A stretch of 64,000 nt of DNA from an uncultured Oscillibacter sp. Its GTDB lineage: Bacteria; Bacillota; Clostridia; Oscillospirales; Oscillospiraceae. The DNA is taken from NCBI GenBank assembly GCA_910589315.1, contig CAJUTB010000003.1, positions 1-64,000 of the forward strand. The letters run 5' to 3'. The translations under genes were made by a program, and so were the position numbers. The notes under the pieces were generated by a model. It saw nothing but the letters and a program-made list of their open reading frames with translations. It was not told the origin of the DNA and ran no database searches. Below are positions 25,887-35,197 of this stretch, one piece after another. Numbering within the stretch: the first letter of the stretch is position 1; every line of letters begins with the position of its first letter.

Positions 25887-26737
25887 AGCATCACCGCCTG
25901 TTCCTCGCCCTCGCCGAAGTGGTTCATCACCCACATGCACAGGACGACAATCGCCATCATCACCAGGGCAATCGCCGCGCCCAGATAGGGATTGTACGCG
26001 CCGCCGGTGAACTGCTGCTCAATCAGGTCGCCCAGGAGAATCCGGGTGCCGCCGCCCAGCATGGTGCTGATGGCGAAGGTGGACACCGACGGCACAAACA
26101 CCATCGTAATCCCGGAGAGAACCCCCGGCAGGCTCAAGGGCAGAATCACCCGCCGGAACACGTTCACGCTGTCCGCGCCCAGGTCCCGGGCGGCTTCCAG
26201 CAAAGACGGGTCCAGCTTGATGATCACCGAGTAAATCGGGAGAATCATGAAGGGCAAGTAGTTATACACCATGCCCAGCACAACCGCCCCCTGGGTATTC
26301 ATCATTGGAAAAAAGGTCAGATTTGTCCCGAAAACATGGTTCCACAGGTCGATCAAGCCGATTTTCTGAAAGAGCTGATTCAAAAGCCCGTTGTTTTCCA
26401 GAATCGCCATCCAGGAATACGTCCTCAGCAGAAAATTCATCCACATCGGCAGCATGATCAAAACCATCGCAATCCGCTGGAAGCGCGGCCCCTCCTTACT
26501 CATCATGTAAGACACCGGGTAGCCGATGGCCAGACAAATTCCCGTTGCAATCAACGCCAGCCGGAAAGACCGCCCGAACACCACCGCATAGGTGCCCATC
26601 CGGGCAAAATTGTCCAGCGTAAAACCGCCGGTTTTGCTGGAAAAGGCATACAGCACCACCAGAAACACTGGAGCCACCACAAACAACGCCATCCAAACCA
26701 CATAGGGAATGGCGAACAGGGACAGCTTACGTTTCAT
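25883..26737 (-). CDS. potB: Polyamine ABC transporter permease
   Basis: 284 aa, six helices starting right after a KRK N-terminus. EAA loop: [24 protein letters not shown]. The start at 26737 lies inside the end of potA (11-base overlap); a longer open frame to 26857 would run over potA and is rejected. Works with PotC, PotA and PotD. Confidence 0.93.
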   Translation of the reverse strand: MKRKLSLFAIPYVVWMALFVVAPVFLVVLYAFSSKTGGFTLDNFARMGTYAVVFGRSFRLALIATGICLAIGYPVSYMMSKEGPRFQRIAMVLIMLPMWMNFLLRTYSWMAILENNGLLNQLFQKIGLIDLWNHVFGTNLTFFPMMNTQGAVVLGMVYNYLPFMILPIYSVIIKLDPSLLEAARDLGADSVNVFRRVILPLSLPGVLSGITMVFVPSVSTFAISTMLGGGTRILLGDLIEQQFTGGAYNPYLGAAIALVMMAIVVLCMWVMNHFGEGEEQAVML

Positions 26738-27893
26738 CTTCGCCCTCCCCCGCCTCGGCGTCGTCCAGCTCGTCGTAAGCGTCGGAGAAGGAGGAATAAT
26801 CCCCGAACATACCCGAATATTGGCTCTTTCGCATAACGTGAATGCCGTCGGGGTCAATTTTAATGCCGATCCGCGCCCCTGCGGGGGAATGGTCCGTGGT
26901 CTGAATCAGCCACTTGAAGCCCCGGAAATCCACAATGATGTCATACTGCATCCCCTTGAAGGTGACGCCGGTGACGGTGCCCGTCAGCTGGCCCTGCTCC
27001 ACGGGAACGATATCGATGTCCTCCGGCCGGATGACCACATCCACCGGCTCATTTTCGCCGAAGCCGCCGTCCAGGCAGGGAAACTGCCGTCCATACATCT
27101 GGACCAGCTTATCCCGCACCATAATGCCGTCAATGATGTTGGACTCTCCGATAAAATCCGCCACAAAGGCGTTTTTCGGTTCGTTATAAATATCCTCCGG
27201 CGTGCCGATCTGCTGAATGGTGCCCTTATCCATCACTACAATGGTATCGGACATCGTGAGGGCCTCCTCCTGGTCGTGGGTGACGTAAATGAAGGTAATG
27301 CCCACCTGCTGCTGAATCCGTTTCAGTTCAATCTGCATATCTTTCCGGAGCTTCAAATCCAAGGCTCCCAGGGGTTCGTCCAAAAGCAGCACCTTGGGCC
27401 GGTTCACCAGGGCGCGGGCAATGGCGACCCGCTGCTGCTGGCCGCCGGAGAGGGCGTCGGGCTTGCGGTTCTCAAAGCCCTTGAGGCTGATGACCTCCAG
27501 CATCTCCATCACCCGCTCCCGGATTTCCGTCTCCGCCAGCTTCACCTTCCGCCGGGGGGCCTTGGGGTCGGGCGTGCGCTGCATCCGCAGGCCGAAGGCG
27601 ATGTTTTCAAATACATTCAGGTGGGGAAAGAGCGCGTATTTCTGGAAAACGGTGTTGATCTGCCGCCGGTAGGGCGGAACGTCGTTAATCCTCACACCGT
27701 CGAACAGCACGTCTCCCGACGCAGGCGTCGAGAAACCGCCGATAATCCGCAGCGTGGTGGTCTTGCCGCACCCGCTGGGTCCAAGCAGTGTGAGGAATTC
27801 TTTGTCGTTGATATAAAGATTTAAGTGATCGAGAACCAGCTCGTCGTCGTACGCCATGCAGAGATCCCGCAGGCGAATCAACTCTTTGGACAT
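26727..27893 (-). CDS. potA: Polyamine ABC transporter ATPase
   Basis: 388 aa. Walker [10 protein letters not shown] (about 38-46), Q-loop [11 protein letters not shown], signature LSGGQQQR, Walker [14 protein letters not shown]-loop THDQEEA, then a C-terminal TOBE regulatory domain (VRPEDIDI-type [11 protein letters not shown]). The acidic tail is unusual but short. First gene of the operon, with its own promoter at 27994-28022. In many clostridia a Cro-like regulator precedes potA; none is here. Confidence 0.95.
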   Translation of the reverse strand: MSKELIRLRDLCMAYDDELVLDHLNLYINDKEFLTLLGPSGCGKTTTLRIIGGFSTPASGDVLFDGVRINDVPPYRRQINTVFQKYALFPHLNVFENIAFGLRMQRTPDPKAPRRKVKLAETEIRERVMEMLEVISLKGFENRKPDALSGGQQQRVAIARALVNRPKVLLLDEPLGALDLKLRKDMQIELKRIQQQVGITFIYVTHDQEEALTMSDTIVVMDKGTIQQIGTPEDIYNEPKNAFVADFIGESNIIDGIMVRDKLVQMYGRQFPCLDGGFGENEPVDVVIRPEDIDIVPVEQGQLTGTVTGVTFKGMQYDIIVDFRGFKWLIQTTDHSPAGARIGIKIDPDGIHVMRKSQYSGMFGDYSSFSDAYDELDDAEAGEGEDET

Positions 27894-27993
27894 GTATCCT
27901 CCCCCATTTCACCATAATTTGGTTTTGCCGGTTTTGATGCCTCTTTTCTCTGTTGAGGGGGAACCTTTCTCGTCGAAATTCAGCAATGACTGC

Positions 27994-28022
27994 ATGATAC
28001 CGAAACTTGCCTGAAAAGTCAA
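27994..28022 (-). promoter_or_regulatory. Promoter of potABCD
   Basis: Minus strand TTGACT (28017-28022), 17-base spacer, TATCAT (27994-27999). A leader of about 95 bases follows. Confidence 0.75.
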
Positions 28023-28032
28023 GGGAATTATT

Positions 28033-29013
28033 TCATTTTCCGCCGGAATTTTCGCCGCCGGGAAAATACCGCGCCCGGAAGGGCACATCCTCCACAGTGA
28101 ACGCCTTGCCCCGCAGGTAATTCAGCGCGCCCGCGTCCGTGGAAAACGCAAAGGCCAGCCGGTAGGCGTACAGGGCCTGCCGGGTTTCATGGAAGCGGCG
28201 GTTGACGGCTCCGTTTCCGTACTTTCCGTCGCCTAGGAGCGGGCACCCGGCCTCCGCCATGGAAACGCGGATCTGGTGGGTCCGGCCCGTCAAAAGACGG
28301 CACTCCACCAGGGACAATTCGCCCCGCGTCTCCAGGGTTTTGTAGAGGGTCGCCGCGCTCTTGCCGCCGGGAACGGGACGGCGGTGAAACGTAACCAGCT
28401 TTTTCGCCTCGTCCTTGCGTAAAAACCCCTCGATCTTCCCCTCCGGGGGCTTGGGGCGGCCCACGGTGATGCAGAGGTAGGACTTTTCCAGCTCGTGGGC
28501 GCGAATTTTTTCGTTGAGAATCCGAAGGGCCTCCGCGTTTTTCGCCGCAATCACAATGCCGCCGGTGTTCCGGTCAATCCGGTTGCACAGGGCGGGGGCG
28601 AAGGCATTTTCCTCCCGCGGCCGCCACTCCCGCTTCTGGTACAGATACGCCTGGATGTGGTTGATCAGGGTGTTGACCTTCTCCGTCTCGTCGGCGTGGA
28701 CGGAGAGGCCGGGACGCTTATCAGCCAGGAGCAGGTTTTCGTCCTCGTAGACAATGTCCAGCTTGGGCTGGAAGATGGAGAGAAAGAGATTTTCCTCTTT
28801 GGGCTTGTCAAAAAACTCGTCGTTGATGTATAATTGCAGTAAGTCTCCGGCTTGAAGCCGGGTATCCCGCTTCGCGCCCTTGCCGTTGAGCTTCACCCGT
28901 TTCAGACGGATGTATTTTTGCAGCAACGCGGCAGGCAGAAGCGGCAGGTTTTTGGACACAAAGCGGTCCAGCCGCTGTCCGGCGTCATTTTTTCCGATGA
29001 CAAGTTCCCGCAT
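28033..29013 (-). CDS. RluA-family pseudouridine synthase with S4 domain
   Basis: 326 aa. An S4-like RNA-binding domain (ALLQKYIRLKRVKLNGKGAK, about 27-46) precedes the RluA catalytic domain with CNRIDRNTGGIVIAAK, where the Asp is the nucleophile (the usual form is HRLDRDTSG), and LLTGRTHQIRV. Modifies uridine in 23S rRNA or tRNA; the exact site cannot be told. Own promoter upstream. Confidence 0.9.
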   Translation of the reverse strand: MRELVIGKNDAGQRLDRFVSKNLPLLPAALLQKYIRLKRVKLNGKGAKRDTRLQAGDLLQLYINDEFFDKPKEENLFLSIFQPKLDIVYEDENLLLADKRPGLSVHADETEKVNTLINHIQAYLYQKREWRPREENAFAPALCNRIDRNTGGIVIAAKNAEALRILNEKIRAHELEKSYLCITVGRPKPPEGKIEGFLRKDEAKKLVTFHRRPVPGGKSAATLYKTLETRGELSLVECRLLTGRTHQIRVSMAEAGCPLLGDGKYGNGAVNRRFHETRQALYAYRLAFAFSTDAGALNYLRGKAFTVEDVPFRARYFPGGENSGGK

Positions 29014-29043
29014 GGCGGACCTCCTGGAGTGGTAGTTTTTCCT

Positions 29044-29072
29044 ATCATAACCGCTTGTTGACCGATTGTAAA
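29044..29072 (-). promoter_or_regulatory. Promoter of the pseudouridine synthase gene
   Basis: Minus strand TTTACA (29067-29072), 17-base spacer, TATGAT (29044-29049). It overlaps the leader of the divergent gene at 29085. Confidence 0.65.
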
Positions 29073-29084
29073 GGGGGATGTTTT

Positions 29085-29552
29085 ATGGAAACGCTTTCAA
29101 GCAGAGTCTTTCCGCATTGTACTTACAAAAAAGGGGAGGAGGCCGTTTTTTCCGACCTGCGCCTGCTGGGCTTTGCAAAGCCCGTTTCGCTCTATCTGAG
29201 CGCGGAAACCACAGGGGACGACCGGTCCGCGAAAAACGCCGCCGCCTTTTTCGACCAGGTACGGGACTGGGATAAGCTGTGCCGGAAAATTTTTCTCTCC
29301 TTCCATCCAGGCAGCGAAGAATACGCGCTGCTGGAGGGGTATTTCAAATTCTTTCGGGAGGAATTCCCGAAGGACCTGGGCGACGCGTCCAGGGCGGACC
29401 TGGTGAAACGCCTCCGGCTGAAGGGGATGGCCGCCCACGAGCAGGGCGATAACCAGCGGTTTGTCGTGGACTTCACCCTGGGATATTTTCAAATCCTCTG
29501 CGCGCAGTTCGACCACGCGCATAAATTCACGGGACTTTCATGGGACAATTGA
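29085..29552 (+). CDS. DUF2004-like hypothetical protein
   Basis: 155 aa. The C-terminal GYFQILCAQFDHAHKFTGLSWDN resembles the end of DUF2004 proteins (a strand with a late LC-x-FD pattern and a terminal W-D/E), so I lean to that family. Function unknown. ATG 29085 follows AAGGGGGA. Followed 37 bases later by another hypothetical gene on the same strand, probably cotranscribed. Confidence 0.6.
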   Translation: METLSSRVFPHCTYKKGEEAVFSDLRLLGFAKPVSLYLSAETTGDDRSAKNAAAFFDQVRDWDKLCRKIFLSFHPGSEEYALLEGYFKFFREEFPKDLGDASRADLVKRLRLKGMAAHEQGDNQRFVVDFTLGYFQILCAQFDHAHKFTGLSWDN

Positions 29553-29589
29553 CCCAGGCCGCCGGCCCGGGTCAAGGAAGGAGCAGACA

Positions 29590-30048
29590 ATGAGCGAAGG
29601 CAATCTCCCAAACGGCGCGGCGGCGCGGCTGGAAGCCGTCCAGGACGGCAAGCCCTGGATCAAACGCTTTACCAAAAAGGAGTATGCCCAGGCGTTTGCA
29701 GAATACACGGCGCGGTTCGGCCCGCTTTACGAGGCGGCCCTGGCAAAGCCGGAGAGCCTCCCCGCTCTGGCGGAAGAACTTCTGGACGGCATTGCGGCGG
29801 GCTGGCAGCGTCAGCGGCCCTGGAATCGGACGGTCGCGCTGATGAACGACAAGCAGATGCTGGTGACATACCTGTCCCCCATGCTGCAAAAGCTGGAAGG
29901 CGGCGCGGTTCTGGCGGACCTGATTCGGGACGGCTGGGCCGCCCGCTGGCCCAAGGACGCCTATCAGAACGGCAGCTTTGAAGAACTTCTGGGCGGTTTT
30001 CGGAACACTATCCTGGGGTTTGAAATCTTTCGCAAAAACAAGGACTGA
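29590..30048 (+). CDS. Hypothetical protein
   Basis: 152 aa, predicted all-helical and soluble: KRFTKKEYAQAFAEYTARFG, PLYEAALAKPESLPALAEEL, LSPMLQKLEGG, AWPKDAY-like and a terminal NTILGFEIFRKNKD. No family recognised. AAGGAG lies ten bases before ATG 29590. Ends 12 bases before the convergent DUF1643 gene. Confidence 0.7.
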   Translation: MSEGNLPNGAAARLEAVQDGKPWIKRFTKKEYAQAFAEYTARFGPLYEAALAKPESLPALAEELLDGIAAGWQRQRPWNRTVALMNDKQMLVTYLSPMLQKLEGGAVLADLIRDGWAARWPKDAYQNGSFEELLGGFRNTILGFEIFRKNKD

Positions 30049-30060
30049 CCCGGCGGGCGG

Positions 30061-30666
30061 TCATCGCCGCAGATACGCCGCGATGTCAAATTCCAGCAGC
30101 TTGGTATCCCGCCGCAGGTAAAGCGGGTGATGGGGATGGCCGGATTTCAGCAGCGGCCCGGCGGTGAACCAGCAGGCCCCGGCATCCTGCCCGTCGGCGG
30201 CAAAGTCCCGCATACAATCCATCAGGTAGTCCCGTTTTTCGATGATGTTTCCCCAGGCCGCCCATACCGCCGGCTGCCCGGAAAGCGACAGCAGATACCG
30301 GAACGCCGCCCGGTTTTCCCGGTGAAGCTCTCCGTTGCAGAACGGCTCCATGTCGTCGGGCCGGGTGGCCCGCTGGGCGTAGACGTTGAACATCAAAAAG
30401 CTGTCGTACCCGTTGGACAACGCCACCCGCTGGGCCGATTGCAGCGTTGGGTCCAGGGCGTCCGGCGCGGCGGTGGAGGGATTGATTCCCACGCAGATCA
30501 GCGGCTTCTTCCCCCGCGTGCCCAGAATATACCGGTATTCGCCGTAAGTATTGGGAACGTACAGCCAGCGTTCCACGTCATAGTCCGGCGAGGGGCGCAG
30601 GGCCGCCTCCAGGGCCTCCTGGAACGGCAGGGCCTCCCCTGTGGCTCCCTGTGGAATATGCAGCAT
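30061..30666 (-). CDS. DUF1643 domain protein
   Basis: 201 aa. The DUF1643 marks are clear: GINPSTA, FNVYAQRATRPDDM and a later WAAWGN segment. The family is widespread and uncharacterised, often near mobile or restriction genes. ATG at 30666 follows GGGAGG; an in-frame ATG 48 bases earlier is unsupported. Confidence 0.8.
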   Translation of the reverse strand: MLHIPQGATGEALPFQEALEAALRPSPDYDVERWLYVPNTYGEYRYILGTRGKKPLICVGINPSTAAPDALDPTLQSAQRVALSNGYDSFLMFNVYAQRATRPDDMEPFCNGELHRENRAAFRYLLSLSGQPAVWAAWGNIIEKRDYLMDCMRDFAADGQDAGACWFTAGPLLKSGHPHHPLYLRRDTKLLEFDIAAYLRR

Positions 30667-30869
30667 AAAAAGACCTCCCGCCTCGTTTTTTTGACTGGAA
30701 TCAGTATAGCACAAGCGGGCGGTTTTGGGAACAAAATCTTTCCGAAATCCAGCCTTTTTTCAACCGCACGCCCCCTCTCCGAACCTGCGGTCCGGTCCGT
30801 TTCCCAGGTTCCCGGAACCTCCCGGCGGATTTTCTTCCAAAACTCGCGGAAAAAGTTTCCCAAACCCTC

Positions 30870-30899
30870 TTGACAGCGGCGCGGCTGTTGCCGTATGAT
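30870..30899 (+). promoter_or_regulatory. Promoter of the acyl carrier protein gene
   Basis: TTGACA (30870-30875), 18-base spacer, TATGAT (30894-30899). Confidence 0.75.
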
Positions 30900-30951
30900 A
30901 CGGGTTAGAACTACCGAATTACACCGGTTTCCTGAGGGGGGAAAACAAGTT

Positions 30952-31200
30952 ATGCCACATGAAGAAATCTTCCAGATTCTGCAAGACCTGATTGCAGAGC
31001 AGTTCGCCAAGGACCCAAACACCGTGATGATGCAAACGTCCTTTGACACCGACTTGGGTGCGGATTCCGTCGACCTGATGGAGCTGGTCATGGCTATGGA
31101 GGAGGAATTCGAGATCGGAGAAACCCAGGAGGAGGAGCTCTCTGAGCTGAAAACCGTGGGGGACGCCGTGAACTACATCGCAGATAAGTTGAACCGTTAA
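30952..31200 (+). CDS. acpP: Acyl carrier protein
   Basis: 82 aa acidic helical protein with the phosphopantetheine site LGADSVDLMELVMAMEEEF, where Ser is modified. Carries growing acyl chains in fatty acid synthesis. A lone gene here, not next to fab genes; its partner downstream is RNase III, a common arrangement (acpP-rnc). A terminator-like hairpin separates the two, so rnc may be partly independent. Confidence 0.93.
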   Translation: MPHEEIFQILQDLIAEQFAKDPNTVMMQTSFDTDLGADSVDLMELVMAMEEEFEIGETQEEELSELKTVGDAVNYIADKLNR

Positions 31201-31206
31201 GGGACC

Positions 31207-31233
31207 GCCCCGCCCAGCGCGGGGCTTCCTTTT
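31207..31233 (+). terminator. Terminator-like hairpin between acpP and rnc
   Basis: GCCCCGC (31207-31213) pairs with GCGGGGC (31219-31225), then TTCCTTTT. Likely an attenuating terminator that lets part of the transcription into rnc. Confidence 0.6.
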
Positions 31234-31246
31234 GGAGAGGGACGCC

Positions 31247-31933
31247 ATGCATGAACTGGAACAAGAATTGAATTACACCTTTCAGAATCCGGCCCTGCTG
31301 GAAGAAGCCCTGTGCCACAGCTCCTACGCCAACGAGCACCGGGCCGGGCCGCTGCACAGCAACGAACGTCTGGAATTCCTGGGGGATTCCGTGCTGGGCT
31401 TTGTGACGGCGGAGTTTTTGTTCGTCCACCACCCCGATCTCCCCGAGGGCGACCTGACCCGCATCCGGGCCGCGCTGGTGTGCGAGCAAAGCCTGTACGA
31501 AGTGGCCTGCAAGCTGGACCTGGGCCGGTTTTTGAAGCTGGGCCGGGGCGAGGACTCCGGCGGAGGCCGGGAACGCACCTCCATTCTGGCGGACGCCACG
31601 GAAGCGGTCATCGCCGCGGTTTATCTGGACGGCGGCATTCAGGCGGCGTCGGATCTGATTCACCGCGTTTTGCTGGACGCAGAACGGGAGGAGGCTGTGG
31701 AGGAACGCCGCCGGGATTATAAAACGGCGTTGCAGGAGTTTGTCCAGCGGCAGGCGGACCAGGTGCTGGCATACCGCATGGTGGGGGAAACGGGACCTGA
31801 CCACGCTAAGACCTTCTCCGCAGAAGTGCTGCTCAACGGGCAGGCGTTGGGGACCGGTTCCGGCCGCAGCAAAAAAGAGGCCGAGCAGTCCGCCGCAAAA
31901 TCCGCCCTGGAGGCGTTGAACGCCGGGCTGTGA
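31247..31933 (+). CDS. rnc: Ribonuclease III
   Basis: 228 aa. Signature NERLEFLGDSVLGF (catalytic Glu/Asp), the second catalytic acidic pair in LADATEAVIAAVYLDGG, and a C-terminal dsRNA-binding domain (DYKTALQEFVQ..., GSGRSKKEAEQSAAKSAL). Processes rRNA and structured mRNAs. ATG 31247 follows GGAGAGGG; an upstream TTG is not needed. Strong terminator right after. Confidence 0.96.
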   Translation: MHELEQELNYTFQNPALLEEALCHSSYANEHRAGPLHSNERLEFLGDSVLGFVTAEFLFVHHPDLPEGDLTRIRAALVCEQSLYEVACKLDLGRFLKLGRGEDSGGGRERTSILADATEAVIAAVYLDGGIQAASDLIHRVLLDAEREEAVEERRRDYKTALQEFVQRQADQVLAYRMVGETGPDHAKTFSAEVLLNGQALGTGSGRSKKEAEQSAAKSALEALNAGL

Positions 31934-31952
31934 CCTCGCCGCGCATAAAGAA

Positions 31953-31981
31953 AAAGGGACGGTTGAACCGTCCCTTTTTTT
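31953..31981 (+). terminator. Rho-independent terminator, bidirectional
   Basis: AAAAGGGACGGTT / AACCGTCCCTTTT with T-run on the right and A-run on the left; serves rnc and the convergent DUF362 gene. Confidence 0.88.
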
Positions 31982-31989
31982 GACTGCCG

Positions 31990-33108
31990 TCAAATTTTGA
32001 TCAGCTCGTATTTCCGGGAACCCAGCCCCAGCTTTTCCGCGTGCTCCAGACAGACCTGCCATTGGGTGTCCGGGTGGGCGGCCTGGAACAAGTCGCCGCA
32101 GCTGCAATCATAGCCCTCGTCCGTCAGCACGGACCCTGGAAGCGGCTTCTGGGAAACCACCGCGTCCGCGCACGCCTGGTCCAGAGCCACCGGGTCGAAG
32201 GAGGCAAACATCCCCACGTCCGCGGCTATCGGCGCGTCATTTTCCCCATGGCAGTCGCAGTTGGGGGAGATATCCACCACCAGGGAGACATGGAAGCAGG
32301 GCCGTCCGTCCACGACGGCCTTTGTGTACTCGGCAATTTTTTTGTTCAAAACCGCCGGGGCCTCGTCAAACAGGCACTGGATGGCGTCCTTCGGGCACAC
32401 CGCCAGGCACCGTCCGCAGCCCACGCATTTGCTCTCGTCAATGGAGGCTTTGCCGTTTGCGATCTGCGGCGCGTCATGGGCGCAGATCTTGGCGCAGGCT
32501 CCGCAGCCAACGCAGTGTTTTTCCTTCACAAAGGGCTTGCCGGCGTTGTGCTGCTCCATCTTGCCGCCCTGGGAGCCGCAGCCCATGCCGATATTCTTCA
32601 GCGCGCCTCCCATACCGGCCTGTTCGTGGCCCTTGAAGTGGGTGAGCGAAACGAAAACGTCCGCGTCCATCACCGCCCGGCCAATCCGGGCCTCTTTGAC
32701 GTACTCGCCGCCCTCCACCGGCACCAGGGCCTCGTCATCGCCCTTGAGTCCGTCGCCAATGAGGATGTGGCAGCCGGTGGAATAGGGCGTGAAGCCATTG
32801 ACGTAAGCGGATTCCAGATGGTCCAGGGCGTTTTTGCGCCCGCCGACGTACAGGGTGTTGCAGTCGGTCAGGAAGGGCACGCCGCCCTGGGATTTCACCA
32901 GATCGGCCACGGCTTTGGCCCAGTTGGGCCGGAGATACGCCAGGTTGCCCGGCTCGCCGAAGTGCATCTTAATCGCGACGAACTTGCCCTCCATGTCGAT
33001 CTCGCCGAATCCGGCGGTCATCATCAGGCGGGCCAGCTTCTGTGGAAGATTTTCCCGCCAGCTGGGGCAGCGGAAATCCGCAAAATAAACTTTCGATTGT
33101 TCAGCCAT
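31990..33108 (-). CDS. DUF362 protein with two 4Fe-4S clusters
   Basis: 372 aa. N-terminal and C-terminal parts form a DUF362 domain (VAIKMHFGEPGNLAYLRP, SLTHFKGHEQAGMGGALKN, then MFASFDPVALDQACADAV). Inserted near residues 190-250 are two ferredoxin motifs, CVGCGACAKICAHDAP and CVGCGRCLAVCPKDA, each keeping four cysteines. Likely an electron-transfer or iron-sulfur protein; no partner enzyme is adjacent. ATG 33108 follows AAGGAG. Its promoter has an unusual 19-base spacer carrying a dyad. Confidence 0.87.
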   Translation of the reverse strand: MAEQSKVYFADFRCPSWRENLPQKLARLMMTAGFGEIDMEGKFVAIKMHFGEPGNLAYLRPNWAKAVADLVKSQGGVPFLTDCNTLYVGGRKNALDHLESAYVNGFTPYSTGCHILIGDGLKGDDEALVPVEGGEYVKEARIGRAVMDADVFVSLTHFKGHEQAGMGGALKNIGMGCGSQGGKMEQHNAGKPFVKEKHCVGCGACAKICAHDAPQIANGKASIDESKCVGCGRCLAVCPKDAIQCLFDEAPAVLNKKIAEYTKAVVDGRPCFHVSLVVDISPNCDCHGENDAPIAADVGMFASFDPVALDQACADAVVSQKPLPGSVLTDEGYDCSCGDLFQAAHPDTQWQVCLEHAEKLGLGSRKYELIKI

Positions 33109-33170
33109 GTTGTGAAAACTCCTTTTCCTGGTTTTTCCTTTGCAAAGCAATGAAACGCCATCTATCCCCC

Positions 33171-33201
33171 AGTATACCGCCTGGAGCGGACTCCATGTCA
33201 A
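33171..33201 (-). promoter_or_regulatory. Promoter of the DUF362 gene, MerR-type geometry
   Basis: Minus strand TTGACA (33196-33201), 19-base spacer, TATACT (33171-33176). Inside the spacer is TGGAG-TCCG-CTCCA (33182-33195), a dyad of the sort bound by MerR-family activators that untwist over-long spacers. No merR gene is in the window. Confidence 0.55.
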
Positions 33202-33240
33202 GGAAAATTTTGCCCAGGGGGACTTTTCGTCCGGCGGGCC

Positions 33241-33654
33241 TTACGGGTCCAGGTCCACGGAGATATGGTCGGTCCCGTGCTCGTCGAATTCCGAAAGATA
33301 GGTTTCAATGCGCTCCATCAGCGCGCCGTAGTTCTCCCGGGTAAGGGGTTCGCCGTCCATGTCCCGAAGGGCCATCTCCTCCGCCAGAATCTCGTAAAAG
33401 ATCACGTCCTCATAACTCTCAATGGCCTCGTGAATTCCGCCGTCCGCAAAGGCGCGGGACGGAATCAGATCCCCCTGATACAGCTCCACCAGCTTACGCA
33501 TATTATGCCGCAGGCAGTGGGAGAAGATCAGGCTCTCCACCTGGTCGTATTCTTTGATACGGTCGTCTTCACGCGTGGAGTTGATCACCCAGTTTCCTAT
33601 GTATACAAGGTCCAGTAAATAACGGTACTGCTGTTCGGACAATTCGATTTTCAT
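33241..33654 (-). CDS. Hypothetical protein
   Basis: 137 aa acidic, mostly helical: IELSEQQYRYLLDLVYIGNW, SHCLRHNMRKLVELYQGD, YEDVIFYEILAEEMALRD. ATG at 33654 is eight bases after GGAGGT; the ATG six bases earlier is too close. No family recognised. Between a DUF362 gene and murI, each with separate promoters. Confidence 0.75.
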   Translation of the reverse strand: MKIELSEQQYRYLLDLVYIGNWVINSTREDDRIKEYDQVESLIFSHCLRHNMRKLVELYQGDLIPSRAFADGGIHEAIESYEDVIFYEILAEEMALRDMDGEPLTRENYGALMERIETYLSEFDEHGTDHISVDLDP

Positions 33655-33830
33655 GGGCATACACCTCCTGCGGCCTTCCGAACGCCTCTGCCTATTTTGC
33701 CAGCTGTTTCCGCGCTTGTCAAGGGGTTCCCGGCAAACCGGCGCGCCCCCTGTGCGCCGTCACTGTCATTATAGCAGAACCGCATGAAAAATTCCACATA
33801 AAAAAGCGGGTAAAAAGGCTAAAATCTGTC

Positions 33831-33859
33831 TTGCGGCAAAAGAAGTCTCATAGTATAAT
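33831..33859 (+). promoter_or_regulatory. Promoter of murI
   Basis: TTGCGG (33831-33836), 17-base spacer, consensus TATAAT (33854-33859). Confidence 0.75.
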
Positions 33860-33906
33860 ACATAGTTCAGAGGGGTACGCCGGCGCGGCGGGAAGGAGTG
33901 GCGGAA

Positions 33907-34722
33907 ATGGACATACGGCCCATCGGGGTATTTGATTCAGGTCTGGGCGGCCTGACGGCGGTGCGGGTTCTGCGGCGGATTCTGCCGGAGGAAAACCTGG
34001 TGTATTTCGGCGACACGGCGCGGGTTCCCTACGGCGGGCGGTCGCGGGAGACCCTGCTCAAATATGCCCGGCAGGACCTGCGCTTTCTCCGCTCCCTGGA
34101 TTTGAAGGCCATTCTGATCGCCTGCGGCACGGTGTCCACCACGTCTTTGGACGCCCTTCAGGCGGAAAATAATCTGCCCATCGTGGGCGTCGTGGAGCCG
34201 ACCTGCCGCCGCGCGCTGCGGATGACCCGCCGGAAGCGCGTGGGCTTGATTGCGACGCTGGCCTCCGTTCGCTCCGGGGCTTACGAGGCCATGCTGCGGC
34301 GGCTGGACCCGGAGGTGGAGGTTTTGTGCCAGCCGTGCCCGCTGTTTGTGCCGCTGGTGGAAAACGGGCGGTTCCGGCGGGGAGACATCGTGATTGAAAC
34401 CGTGGCGCGGGAGTACCTGGAACCCCTTCTGGCCCAGGGAATCGACACGCTGATTTTAGGCTGTACCCACTATCCGCTCCTGGAAGAAGTCATCGCGGCG
34501 GTGTGCGGACCGGATGTGACGCTGGTGTCCGCCGGGGAAGAGTCCGCCTTTGAACTCAAACGCCTGCTGACCGCTCAGGACCTGCGGGGTCCGGCGGACC
34601 GCCGGGGCGAAGCGGACTTTTTTGTCAGCGACGAGGCGGAGGATTTTCAGCGCATCGCGTCGGTTTTTCTCCAGGAGGATTTACAACACGTTGCAGGGAG
34701 GGTTGACATTGAACAGTTTTGA
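33907..34722 (+). CDS. murI: Glutamate racemase
   Basis: 271 aa. Both catalytic cysteines are in place: IACGTVSTTS in the first half and LGCTHYPLL in the second, with GVFDSGLGGLT at the start and GDTARVPYGGRS. The first motif is usually ACNTA; here Asn is replaced by Gly. Makes D-glutamate for peptidoglycan. ATG 33907 is eight bases after AAGGAG, better than the GTG at 33898. Overlaps the next gene by 14 bases. Confidence 0.93.
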   Translation: MDIRPIGVFDSGLGGLTAVRVLRRILPEENLVYFGDTARVPYGGRSRETLLKYARQDLRFLRSLDLKAILIACGTVSTTSLDALQAENNLPIVGVVEPTCRRALRMTRRKRVGLIATLASVRSGAYEAMLRRLDPEVEVLCQPCPLFVPLVENGRFRRGDIVIETVAREYLEPLLAQGIDTLILGCTHYPLLEEVIAAVCGPDVTLVSAGEESAFELKRLLTAQDLRGPADRRGEADFFVSDEAEDFQRIASVFLQEDLQHVAGRVDIEQF

Positions 34723-35197
34723 CTGGACCAGCGCGGGCGAGGATATCCCGGAGCTGGTGGAACGAAAAATGCCCGTTCTCCTCTTTATCCAGGGCGAGCA
34801 GTACTACGACGGCATAGACCCCGACAGCGTGGAGCTGATGACGGAAGGCACCATGGAGGTCGAGGGCGACACCTACCGCCTCACTTACCAGGAAAGCGAG
34901 CTCACCGGCATGGAGGGCACCACCACCACTTTCGAGGTGCGGGGTCCCCAGGTGATTCTGACCCGCGCCGGAGGCGTCAATTCGCAGATGGTTTTTGAGG
35001 AGGGGCAGCAGCACACGTCCTTGTATGAAACGCCTTACGGCGAGCTGTCGATTGACGTGCAGACCAGCCGCCTGCATCACACCCTGTCGGAGCAGGGCGG
35101 GAAAATGGAAATTCATTACTCCATTGCGGTGGAGCACACCGTAGCCGGACGGAATACGTTCAAAATCCGCATTCGGCGAAAAAATGAAAACCGGTGA
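34709..35197 (+). CDS. DUF1934 (calycin-like) protein
   Basis: 162 aa, mainly beta: PVLLFIQGEQYYDGIDPDS, LMTEGTMEVEGDTYRLTYQESELTGMEGTTTTFEV split over several strands, and a C-terminal IHYSIAVEHTVAGRNTFKIRI, as expected of DUF1934 beta-barrels (YwiB-like). Function unknown, usually near argS, as here. Start is TTG 34709 with GGGAGGG upstream inside murI; the pair is coupled. Confidence 0.82.
   Translation: MNSFDWTSAGEDIPELVERKMPVLLFIQGEQYYDGIDPDSVELMTEGTMEVEGDTYRLTYQESELTGMEGTTTTFEVRGPQVILTRAGGVNSQMVFEEGQQHTSLYETPYGELSIDVQTSRLHHTLSEQGGKMEIHYSIAVEHTVAGRNTFKIRIRRKNENR

Noticed and set aside
31232..31246. TTG start adding five residues to RNase III
   Set aside because: It lies inside the ribosome site; ATG 31247 has correct spacing and fits the family N-terminus.
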